From the NCBI GenBank assembly GCA_033239005.1, contig BSQZ01000108.1, positions 561,001 through 625,000 of the forward strand: a DNA stretch of 64,000 nucleotides, read 5' to 3'. This document shows, piece by piece, positions 14,702-24,576 of this stretch. Numbering within the stretch: the first letter of the stretch is position 1; each line of letters begins with the position of its first letter. The notes under the pieces are model-generated. The model ran no database searches. It was not told where the DNA came from and saw only the letters and a list, made by a program, of their open reading frames with translations. The DNA comes from Lamellibrachia satsuma. Taxonomy: Eukaryota > Annelida > Polychaeta > Sabellida > Siboglinidae. The translations under genes were made by a program, and so were the position numbers.

Positions 14702-17700
14702 CAAGATACTTACTTGTCAATCAAGTCTAATGTGATGTTAGGCACAAGTTTGCCTGTATTCTGCAGAACAAACCTACATAAGACAGAAGGAAACATGTAT
14801 TACACTACCAGGTATCTTACTGAATCTGCAGAGTAACCATGTACTTTGGTCCACATTGCCATCTGGTGGTAAATGTACACAATGTTCTGTTTTTGCAGAA
14901 AATCAACAGCAGGTGAATATACTACTGTGTGATAGCAATCTGGAAATATTTTTGCCACATTTTAATCATTTAGTTGCTCTTATCTTTTATCAGGATTACC
15001 AGTAATGAAACCAGCCTTACTGGAAGCAAGGTTATATATGTGGAAAGTAGTTTCATAGGCTCATAACATAGATGAGACAGTTTACGAGAAGGCTATCCAT
15101 ATAACTAATATGTCTTAATAATGTCTTAATAAATAAAGACCTTTTTTCCTTTTACCATAAAAGCAGTCTACATTTACTTCAATTCATTTTCCCTTGTGAT
15201 ATATGAAGAGGTTGCTTTCATGACCCTTACCAACGTAGAGCTGTTTTGATTGGCGTAGTGAGACAAGCGGTGAAGAGGTCAGCTGGCAGTTCTGGATTCA
15301 TGGGCAGCAGTTCGTTGGTGCTGCACGCGGCAAGCTGGATACAGTTCTTAGTGCTTGACACTGACACATTCATGTCGCACTTGTTACTGCTCATCTGTAG
15401 TGCCATCTGGTGGAGAGTGAATAAGGTTCAATAATACTGAACATATCTCTAAAGGATCTCCATGCATTGGCTACTTAACCAATGACTGCGTTTAGAATTG
15501 TTAGTGTGGAGCGGACAGAGGCATCTAGCCACACAGGTGATAACCCGGAAATGTTAACAGACAATAAACAGCATCAAATATAAGCTTAGTGTGCAGTAAT
15601 TTCAATTGGCTTTCTGAACGTACTTTTCATACTAAAATCCACCATGTTTTCCATAAATGGCAGTCAACAAAAAACAGCAAATTTACACAAGAGTTAGGTG
15701 GATGATAAATATTTCACATAAAAGTTCAATGTTACTACCTCTTGCTCTCGTTGAGCTGAGAACTGTTTAAAAGACTGGATAATGATTCCAGCATTTGAGC
15801 AGTCGTAGACATAAATGGATGGACTTCCCATCCATGTCTGCAGGTCGTATACAGACAGGGGGATGTACTGGGTGTAGCTCTGTAACAACAACACAGACAG
15901 GAGGATGTACTGGGTGTAGATCTGTAACAACAACACAGACAGGGGGATGTATTGGGTAAGCTCTGTAACAACACAGACGGGGGATGTACTGGGTGTAGCT
16001 CTGTAACAACAACACAGACAGCCTTCATCAATAATGTAAGTGGCTTTCTTCAATTCTATAAGTGGCCTTCTCCAATGATATAAGTGACTTTTGTCAGTGA
16101 TGTAATAATACATTGCTTCAGCTACCAAAACTGATAACGAAACTATGCAATATGCTTTTTTTTTATAGAATACCTTAATGGATAAGGCTGATTGCCAGTT
16201 CTGTATTAACTTATGTAACAAGTTATTTGCATCATTACTGTATGGCTGATAAAAAAGAGCTGTTTAGGAACAACACATGTGACATGTGGCCTTACAATAA
16301 TGACACAAGTGGCCTTACAATAATGACACAAGTGACAAATGACACATTACAATAATGACACAATAGGCCTACCATGAATGACTACATCAAGTTCATTCAC
16401 AGCTCTCTTAAATTAAAACCTGCAGTGAACATCTTAAAATAATCATATTAGAAATCGTCTTTCCACTTTCAAAACCCACAAGCCAACTGAATCAATCAAT
16501 TCTGAGGTCATACCTACCTTGTTGAATACCCAGATCTCCCCATTTACTGTTGGCCGAGGCACTCCATGGCCATTGTAGTGGAAAAGAACTCTCTCTTCCT
16601 ACAAAGAAGAGCACAACACTAACATCAATATTACAGGTTACATGACAAACACAAGGATGTGTTAGCCAAATATGTATTGTTTGGTTAAATTAAAAGACAG
16701 CCCTAACAAGATGGATGTACATTAATTAAAAAACATCGTCAGTGTATTTTTTATTTCAGCAACACTTCAATTCTATGGTTTTTCCACAACAAAACTGTCT
16801 AAATTCTGCACCATTCGATATGTAATTTAATGTCATCGCTGTCACAAATTTATGTCATATTATGTAACTGCATATTTGTGGATCTGTGTAATCTAATCTC
16901 GAACAATGAAAACACCAACTCACCCCTTTACAAATTAAACAATTCGAGTTAACCAACACAAAGTGTAAAAGTTTGGATTCTTTAAAAACATTTAAGATTT
17001 CATTTCTGAAGGACCTGTTGATCATCTCAAGCTAAAGTAGAGTTCCAAACTTTCAAAGACAACAGGCATCCTAAGAACACTGACGACCATTCTATCTGTT
17101 GTGATGAGTGATGTGTCTTACCTTGGCGTTGCGTCGGAGTGAAATGCACAGTTTCTTCACTTCTTCCATAGTCGGGTCGAGACTTTGCTTGTAGCGTGCA
17201 CGAGGCTGCCATCGCTCATACTGACGCTGTAGACTCGAGCCAATTGCCTCAAGGGCCTTCTGCGGGCTCATTGATAATGGATCTGTGCAACAGGACCCAC
17301 ATGCAATAAACTTGTACTGATTATAGAGTTGATGAAAAATAGTTGCTGAAGGCACGAAAAAAAACTGTGGCATTTGATCAAAAGCAAGAGGTGTGATACA
17401 GCTGGCATATCCTCTCTCAAGAAGGACGGGTTCACCAATCGTGGAAGTAAGGCCAAGGCTGACATTCTCAATGACCAGTTCTGCAACATCTTCGCCATGG
17501 AAAACCTTGACGATATGCCCAAGCTTGATGAAAACATCCATCCAGAAATGCCTGATATCACTGTCAGCGAAAAGGGAGTGTACACGTTATTAGCAAACCT
17601 GGACCAGAGGAAAGCTGCAGGACCAGATGAAAGCTGCAGGACCAGATGGTATTCCATGTCGCCTTCTCCAATCTGTAACTAAAGAGATCGCATCTGCCCT

Positions 17701-19314
17701 GACCTTCTTGTTCAACAGATCTCTCACAGTAGACCAAGTCCCGCAATCATAGAAACACGCACTGGTCCAACCCATCTTCAAAAAGGGAGACAAGAGCGAA
17801 GCAGCAAACTACTGGTCCATCTCACTGACAAGTATATGTTGCAAGCTGTTGGAGCACATTTTAAGGTCAGAAATTGCAAGTCACCTCAACTTCAACAACA
17901 TCATCACTGATGCTCAATACAGATTCCGCAAGAAACGCTCCTGCGAAACTCAACTAATCCTCACGGTTGATGACCTGGCACGTGAAATCAATAAAGGTGG
18001 TCAGGTGGATATGACCCTTTTGGACCTGTCTAAAGCCTTTGACAGAGTATCACATCAGAGACTCATCCGCAAACTAAAATCATATGGTATCACAGGCAAC
18101 ACCAATAAATGGATACTGAACTTCCTGATCTACAGAACTCAACAAGTGGTTGTTGAAGGTCAACACTCGTACACTGGCGCAGTCACATCAGGAGTTCCCC
18201 AGGGCTATGTCCTTGGTCCCACACCATTCCTAATCTACATCAATGATCTTGGTAATGATATTGAGTCCACAATACGCATCTTCACCAATGACACTATACT
18301 CAAGATTGCCACTGACTCCACTCAACTACAAGATGACATCAGAACATTCAAATCCTGGGAAGGAAGATGGCAGATGGCCTTCAATGAAGCGAAATGTCAT
18401 CAAATGTCACCAAGAAAAGAACTAAGGTCTCCACCAGCTACAAGTTGCACACCCAAACCCTGGATAAAGTAACAAGCACCAAATATCTAGGAGTTGAGAT
18501 TACTGAAAATCTCCACTGGGGAAAGCATATGCAAGCAACTGCAGCCAAGGCCAACAAAGTGAGCACCTTCGCCTACTTAAACCTTAAGGGATGCGATGCC
18601 CAACACATGTCCAAGCACACTGCTACAAAAGCCTTATATGACCAATGCTAGAATACACAGCAGTGGTGTGGGATCCCCATCAGCGACATCTTAAATCCTC
18701 GCTGGAGATGGTGCAACGACGCTCAGTTCACCACATCCTTCACGACTTCACCTCTACCTCTAGTGCCTCTGCATTCGTTGCACAGCTCCAACTGAGAACC
18801 TGCAGTCCAGGAGAACATCCGAATCAGCATGATGTACAAAATCATAATCACTTCTTGAACCCAGCAACTGCAGCTCTAGAGGACATCAAGCGAAGCTCCA
18901 AATCCTCCATTCTCAAACTGACACATACCTACACTCCTTCTTCCCATCATGAATCCGACTCTGGAACAGTGTATCTGTAAATGCATCATCAGCTACATCC
19001 CTACCTTCATTCAGGTTTTCAATGAAGGGATGGATGAGGCACCACATATAATCATCAAATAGATCATTAACATTGCCTTTTATCAATTCTTCACTTTTTA
19101 TATTATGATTGTCGTTTTTTTGTTTTTAAGTTTTAATGTAATTTTTACAATGCTGCCTTTTCATCACTGGAAAAGTGCTCCCTCCGCACACTATTCCCCA
19201 TGTAGAGTTTATTACTCGATACTCAGGGCATCTACAGTATTATAAAGAAAGAAAGTTGTCCACTAGATGTGCTGTAATTATGTTCCGCGCCTTGATTGGG
19301 AATAACATCTGTGT

Positions 19315-19364
<50 letters not shown>

Positions 19365-22300
19365 CGAACATAACTGCTGAATAAAAAATGGTCACTTCAA
19401 AATAAAATGTAATCTTTCTTACTTCAATTAGGAACCAAGACAAACTAAATTAAAACTACATCAGATAAAATTCAGGAACAGGATATCAAGCAACGACAGG
19501 TAAACTCACATTTTAATATTTTATTTCAGTGAAATTGACATGAAAAAATATATCAGACACAAACAAGATGAGTATCATTAATCATCAACACTGCATGTGT
19601 ACCAATGCAAAGTTTGGTGTGCATGTGCAGTGTGCACACATAACAGCTGGAGCAACATGCATGCAAGATTTACATGCGCTTCTTTCAGCTGTATTCAAGT
19701 CTTACCTATCCAGCATTCTAGACGGGCGCATGGAGATATCTTGACAACATCAGGAGGGTCGACTCCAACGTTCAGGCACAAAACCAGTGCAACGCTCACT
19801 GTCTTCATCTGCAAGTAACAATGAAATTGGAGGAATCCAAATTACATCACCAAATCATAGTTTTTATAAATGTATAATGAATACACAATTTATAGTCATG
19901 ACATCACAGGACACATTTGGTTTATCCCATAATGTCACAAACCCTCAATTGTGGCTAGTACTTAGTCAATGAAAACCACACTCACACTTAAATGTTATGT
20001 TTCACCTGACCTCAGCTTGCGTACCACACAATAACCCAGTATTGTGTTGAACTCTTGTTCTACCACTAATTGTGGCCAAATCATTATGTGTGTTTGTGTG
20101 TAATCAATGCGTGAGCATATATATGTGTAACTAGAATCAAGAATATTATTAAACATTGCTCGAGTCTTTTCCAGTCTTTGTACATTAGGCTTTAGCATGA
20201 ACTTTGCCTAAATTGTTGTAGTTTTTATTAGGTCATCCCCAGGAATGTAGTGTCCTCCACATAACCAGATCATGTAACCCCAATTACAAACAATACAGTC
20301 TTCACAGCCACATACTCGTAAAAAAGCGGATAATGCAAAATATCTTGGTGTGGTCATAAATAAAACACTGTCCTGGAATAACCACATAAATGGTGTCACA
20401 AAAAAAGCAAATGCATCCTTAGCTTTCCTATGAAGAAATCTAAAAATTGGCCAGGAAAAATTAAAAACCAGTGCTTATTTCACTTTAGTTAGACGCCAGC
20501 TAAAATATGCCGCTGCCATATGGGACCCCTACACGCAAACACATACAAACAAAATAGAGATGGTACAAAGACGGGCAGCACGGTATGTTTGTAACAACTA
20601 CAACCATGAAGCAAGTGTCACCACTATGATTAAACACTTGCACTGACGCAGCCTCCAACAAAGGAGAACTGACATCCACCTTGTCATGTTTTATGACATT
20701 AGATGGCATAGTCGTCCTGGACCTCTTCCCCCAACTTATACATGTGGTGAGACCCTCCCGACACACATTCAAACATTCATCCAGTAGCTTTTTACCCCAT
20801 ACCATAGCCAATTGGAATAACCTGCCAGCCAATGCTGCTACAGCACCCACTTTGGAGATTTCCACACAGAAGATCTCCAGCTTGCAACACTGATATTGCT
20901 GTTTTCACGCTATCAACTTTTCCTCTCCTTAAATTGCAGTGCTACATGCACGCTATCATCTTTTGTCTTTCTTCCAAACATTTTATTACTTTCTCTTACA
21001 TCATTTTAGCACATGTGCACACACACCGAGTCTATAAGCCTTGAAGAGAGGGTTGATTCGTACCCGGAAGAAGAAGGTCATGCAACTGGTGATAGGTTTA
21101 ATTTTCAATTAATCATATGTAATTCTGGTGAAAACATTCCAATATGTATCAATATCATTATTGGGTTTGCATTCAAAGTAGCGTTTGGCAAGGTACTTGC
21201 CTGCAGTCAGTTACCCTCAGTTTATACTGTTTCCCATTTGGCTAAATTTTATACAGTACATATAGTTACCGGTGCAGTTTTCAAACCACTCCTGTTTTCA
21301 ACCCATTGAAATCTTGCTTGATATCGCGTTAGAGACGTCCCAAAGTCTGTTTACGGCAATAACGATACAGAGTTTTGTCTGAGCAAAATATATTTTGATG
21401 TATAATATAACACAGAACACTTTTGATACACATACCATGATAAAAAACGACTTTGCATGCTTACCAGACTTTATTATTGAGCATCTGCTGACGCACGTCT
21501 TGTTATTGGCCATGTGTCAGTGACAATAATCGCCCTTTTTGTGGTAGTTGTGTGGCAAGCTAGTTTGTCATAAAAGTAAGAGTAATTAAAATGTGTTAAA
21601 TATACAAGAAAAAATTTGCTATATTAACGTTATATATTCAATACAAGTATATGTGTATGTGTTTTATAAAGCGCTATGGTAAGCCTGATTGTTATAAAAA
21701 GTTGAAATAATTGTAACAAAGTGATACAATGAAAAACAATTGTCTGTATGGTTTTTCACTCAAAACAACTGTTTAAATAATTTGTTTTTATTGTATAGAT
21801 GAAGTAGCTGTTTGGTATATCGATCTCTTGCACACAATGTTTCTTCAGATTAAAAAACCCCGGCATATTCTATTAAGACTTACGAAAGTAGGTTGAAAAC
21901 TACACCGACCAGTATAGGCTAATTGGCATTGTGTCCTGCGTTTTAGTTCTGTTTAGAAGCATTTGGGCACAAAACAGTGCAAAATGTTAATAATAATTTT
22001 AACAAGAGCACGCCATAATGTAAACAACAGACGTGTTTATGTCAAGGCCATCATAATTAACATATTATCGCCCACACAACTCCGTATTCGTACGACTTCA
22101 CTAGTGAATTTATAAAGTTATTGTTACAGTATTGTTTCCAAGAACCAACATACCCGCTCTTTCATGCGCCATGTCTGTGTCACAGCTTTAGAACCTTCGA
22201 TTTTTTCTATATGTCGTTTCAGAGTGAACGCCCACAATGTTGGTCCATCAAGAGGAGGTGGTTGTTCAACGATATGATTCCCGTTCGCTTTGTCACACCT

Positions 22301-22384
22301 ATCTTCTAATTGTTCTACAGCCATAATATTGTCAAACTTCGCCAATGACCTAACATCGGGCTTTCGTACGCATGTGTTTGGCAT
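1..22384 (-). CDS. RPTOR: Raptor, mTORC1 scaffold (C-terminus off window)
   Basis: Regulatory-associated protein of mTOR, which presents substrates to mTORC1 at the lysosome. Coding exons, in gene order: 22384-22154, 19808-19706, 17282-17122, 16598-16518, 15879-15739, 15406-15231, 14773-14714, 14341-14241, 13819-13675, 13418-13241, 12405-12322, 11814-11704, 10175-10101, 8661-8596, 6994-6896, 6482-6390, 6171-6031, 5880-5739, 4106-4005, 3665-3454, 2667-2567, 1516-1345, 757-550. All phases join, giving 994 codons. The RNC caspase-like domain (about residues 55-245) shows [33 protein letters not shown] and [22 protein letters not shown]-type helices follow ([45 protein letters not shown]). A Ser-rich linker precedes [13 protein letters not shown]. 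The roughly 330-residue WD40 propeller lies beyond position 1. The start at 22384 is the first Met of the first exon; TATACAG just upstream of it resembles an acceptor, so a non-coding leader exon is possible. Exon 20 uses a weak donor (GTGCTG). Identification is firm; a few borders could shift by a codon. Confidence 0.95.
1094..1131. repeat. Orphan monomer of the 37-bp satellite
   Basis: The stretch GGCCATTCAGCATGCAATGT and its flanks matches one unit of the 37-bp array at 60095-60540, including the TGATATT tail. It lies in an RPTOR intron 59 kb away. Confidence 0.7.
1612..1680. repeat. Two-copy 34-bp tandem duplication
   Basis: Two nearly perfect copies of a unit containing CAGAACTGTTAAGCATGATG, in the RPTOR intron between 1516 and 2567. 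The rest of that intron shows no recognisable gene. Confidence 0.8.
2222..2545. mobile_element. Putative PIF/Harbinger- or hAT-like MITE
   Basis: The left end AAGGGCGGTTTACATCAGC and the inverted right end (AAGGCCAGTATACACATGC read on the minus strand) are imperfect terminal inverted repeats. Ends of this GG-C-GTTTACA type are typical of short non-autonomous DNA transposons. No clear target-site duplication was recognised, so this is a tentative call. It sits in the RPTOR intron just downstream (gene sense) of exon 21. Confidence 0.4.
2996..3315. repeat. 51-bp minisatellite, about 6 copies
   Basis: Nearly identical 51-bp units (core GCAATGCTAGATAGGTTCCA), in the RPTOR intron between exons 20 and 21. 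Divergence between copies is extremely low, implying recent expansion. The period is a multiple of three, giving an artefactual repetitive reading frame. Confidence 0.95.
4727..4745. repeat. (GA)n microsatellite
   Basis: About nine GA dinucleotides in the long RPTOR intron 4107-5738. Apart from this, that intron shows no coding or structured element I can support. Confidence 0.9.
7119..8432. mobile_element. Putative solo LTR in RPTOR intron 14
   Basis: A 1.31-kb segment begins TGTCACAGAT and ends ATCTGTGACA, with the TG...CA termini of an LTR and a perfect short inverted end. The flanks GACTC (7114-7118) and AACTC (8433-8437) match at 4 of 5 positions, consistent with a 5-bp target duplication. 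No internal retroelement coding region is present, hence a solo LTR. A long-TIR-free DNA element is the alternative. Confidence 0.5.
9150..10122. repeat. 54-bp minisatellite built from RPTOR exon 13 donor, 18 copies
   Basis: Units start at 9181 and recur every 54 bp to 10099. On the gene (minus) strand each unit holds the last 22 nt of RPTOR exon 13 (ending CTACATGCCA), the donor GTAAGT, and about 26 nt of intron. About 15 of the 18 copies retain an exact CCA|GTAAGT; the other three read GTCAGT, GTTAGT and GCAAGT. The exon's reading frame stays open through the next seven units, to about 9711, where variants introduce TGA. Confidence 0.97.
10513..11626. repeat. 14-bp minisatellite, about 80 copies
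   Basis: Unit GGGAGCTTGTTGTT with point variants fills RPTOR intron 12. Because 14 is not a multiple of three, three units encode the same 14-residue peptide in every plus-strand frame, producing three overlapping Leu/Gly/Cys-rich frames that are artefacts. The right edge runs into TTTGGATGGAAATCTTGTTAAA, which resembles the 3' terminus of the LINE family found at 46345-46985. Confidence 0.97.
12230..12287. repeat. Two-copy 24-bp tandem repeat
   Basis: Direct repetition of ATGTTACAACATTGTTACA. It lies in the RPTOR intron between exons 11 and 12, which is otherwise featureless. Confidence 0.75.
14054..14112. repeat. Two-copy 29-bp tandem repeat
   Basis: Two copies of a unit containing TATGTCAATATTTAAGACAA in the RPTOR intron between exons 8 and 9. 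Confidence 0.85.
14645..14698. repeat. (TA)n microsatellite
   Basis: About 26 TA dinucleotides, ending 16 bp downstream (gene sense) of the RPTOR exon 7 donor at 14713. Confidence 0.95.
15851..16020. repeat. 42-bp minisatellite built from RPTOR exon 5 acceptor, about 4 copies
   Basis: Copies at 15851-15892, 15893-15934, 15935-15972 (38 bp) and 15973-16013 (41 bp). On the minus strand each unit is the 3' splice site TTGTTGTTACAG followed by the first 29 nt of exon 5 (encoding YTQYIPLSV). The gene-proximal copy is the expected acceptor (exon start 15879). The next copy upstream is in frame and would add 14 residues; the 38- and 41-bp copies break frame. Confidence 0.95.
16283..16362. repeat. 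Short tandem repeat of ACAATAATGACACAAGTGGC type
   Basis: Three to four imperfect 24-bp units between RPTOR exons 4 and 5. Confidence 0.75.
17340..19060 (+). mobile_element. Degenerate non-LTR retrotransposon (Jockey/CR1-like RT) in RPTOR intron 2
   Basis: Plus-strand reading frames, broken by stops and shifts, carry hallmark segments of a LINE ORF2: [24 protein letters not shown], then [58 protein letters not shown], and a mutated FADD box (IFTNDT). Further on come [21 protein letters not shown] and [11 protein letters not shown]. The RT is inactive because of the FADD mutation and at least three frame breaks. The element starts within about 60 bp of RPTOR exon 3, antisense to it. Confidence 0.9.
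19317..19358. repeat. (TA)n microsatellite
   Basis: About 20 TA dinucleotides in RPTOR intron 2, downstream of the LINE 3' region. Confidence 0.95.
20300..20930 (+). mobile_element. LINE ORF2 C-terminal fragment
   Basis: Plus-strand remnants read [37 protein letters not shown] and [15 protein letters not shown], then an [20 protein letters not shown] end, with several stops. This is the post-RT region of the same broad class as the 17.3-19.1 kb element but not the same copy. It lies in RPTOR intron 1. Confidence 0.85.
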
Positions 22385-24576
22385 TGCCTGTATAATAACA
22401 AACGTTCCGAGGAATTTCTAGTAAAGAAAACTACTCTGGTGCTCAGCACCACGCTTTCGCTTCGCATGCTAGCCTCGATTATTCAGGCTCCGCGCTGTGG
22501 CGCCACCGTTTGTCACAGACATCTTCGCCTGGATGCAGAGTGGGGTTTTCATTGTGACGGAAATAATTATGAATGTGCCCAAATTCTGCGTGCATACATA
22601 ATGAGCTAATTACGATGTCATCCGCGCATTTGGCTAATTCATAAAACAAGTGTTAACTTTTATCAGTTGATACGATGCAATTCGAATTAACTGTACATTT
22701 TTATTATATTGACACAACTGTCCTACGGAAAAGTTAAATCAGGCAAAACATGATTAGTGTAGCATCTCGATAATGACGTTGATTGGCTCCTGGCGCTTCA
22801 CGGGAACGCCTACACAAAATGGAGTGGTGACAGTGGGCAACAACGCGAGCACGCCTCTGCGGCCCGACTCTCTTCTCGGCGAATTCACGAAGGTGAGCGA
22901 GAGTCGGATAAGCGAGACTATTCGTATGCTGGAACTTTTCCAAATGAGCAAACATTATCTACTCGGCCATTGACGTAGCTGCGAATTCCGCCTATTCAGA
23001 CTCCGTATGCATGATTCACGGGTCATTTAGACCTTACCTTGGGATGGTTCTGATCGCAGGATTCTTGTGATTCCTCATTGATCTGACCTTCATCATCATC
23101 TAACAATAATGTAAGAGTTCCGGTTCCAGTTATTAATGGTGCTTCAAAGTTTTATAAAATTGCCTGGTTTGGGCTACAGTTTGTCCAGGCGGTTTTTAAA
23201 TGAATTTATGGATTTTCCTGTACGACAGTTTCTTGGAGGGAATCCCATGGCTCAGTCATTCTGAGAGGGAAACCATTTTTTCTTATATTAATATTTGATC
23301 TTTGGGTAAACAATTTTAGCGTATGCACCTCTATTCCCTGTCCTGAAAGATGATATCCCGTTTTAAAAGTTTAAGTGAGGATTCATTGTCTTATAAATTT
23401 TGCGCATTTTTAAACTCCAATCATATCTCCTTGTAAACCACTATATGCTAATGAGGATAGTTTCAGTGAGTTTAGTCTTTCTACATAAGTTAGGTTAATT
23501 ACTCATACCTGATATATATTCTTTGGTTGCTACTAATTCTTTGGACGTTTTCTATTGCAATAATATGTTTATCCGATGATCTGTACCGACATGATGACAT
23601 TGATAATATTTTCTTTATTAATAAAGACTCAAAAGTTGTTTCATGGCTTGAAAACAATTGACCTCGTGCGTGGCAGCGTACTTTGACGTTATGCCTTGGC
23701 GTTGTGAGTGACACGACGTACGTGCGTGGTAGCGTTAATGTCGTACGTACGAGGTAGTGTTGACATCGTACGTACATGGCAGCGTTGACGTCGTGCATTG
23801 CAGCGTTGACATCGTGCGCGGCAGCATTAATTATAAATTTATGCCGTCCGTAGCTGCGTTAAATTTATGTAGTGCATGGTAGCGTTGATGCTTTCCGTGG
23901 CTACGCATCAATATCAAGCCAACTTTCCTCGTAAATGATATATTGTGGGTGAGTGCCTTAAGTGTAACCGTAGAGTTTTGAATTATTGTTACATAAATAA
24001 CAATACGTTAAATAATTTGTTAAACCTGATTCTAACATTAAATATATTATTATTTATAATCTATAATATGGTAATGATCAATCTATGGCTCCAAGTAATT
24101 TCCATGTTTTGAACGTAACCTTGCTGTTTTGAACCTATAGGTTGAAAACATTCCAGTGTGTTTTGGATGTTACCATAATTTTACTGTGCATTTGACGTAC
24201 ACGTGTAATAACCAATGGGTATATAAACAGTGCTCATAATCGTGTTACCCATAATCTGACATGCAAGTTGCCAGACATGTTATGCTTACAAATGGTATAA
24301 AGAAACTCTTGTGAATTATTTTTTTATGTTATCAAATGGGTAGTCTTCCTCATTTATGAGGACTTTTTTAGCATAATCATGCTTGCATAAAATGAAATAG
24401 CGTTAGAGGATATCCTGCAGCCAGCCAGTGTCGCCATCTATCAGATGTTTATCCTGTCCGATAGGTGGCGTGACAATTGTTGAACATTTTACCTGTCGAA
24501 AAACTCAAGCTGGTAATCAAACTTCAAAGGGAAGGATACAATTTAACGCCGTTATATATAAACAAAGGCACCAGTC
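22385..24576. promoter_or_regulatory. Divergent RPTOR-SUFU intergenic region
   Basis: A 2.2-kb interval between two start codons on opposite strands, so it should contain both promoters and leader sequences. Around 22440-22560 and 22780-22900 it is locally GC-rich with CpGs (e.g. CCGCGCTGTGGCGCCACC), unlike the surrounding AT-rich DNA. I found no TATA box I would trust. No coding region is seen. Confidence 0.5.
23680..23905. repeat. Degenerate CG-containing tandem repeat
   Basis: About 8 diverged units of roughly 25 bp resembling CGTACGTGGCAGCGTTGACGT, CpG-rich in an otherwise AT-rich intergenic region. Confidence 0.7.
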
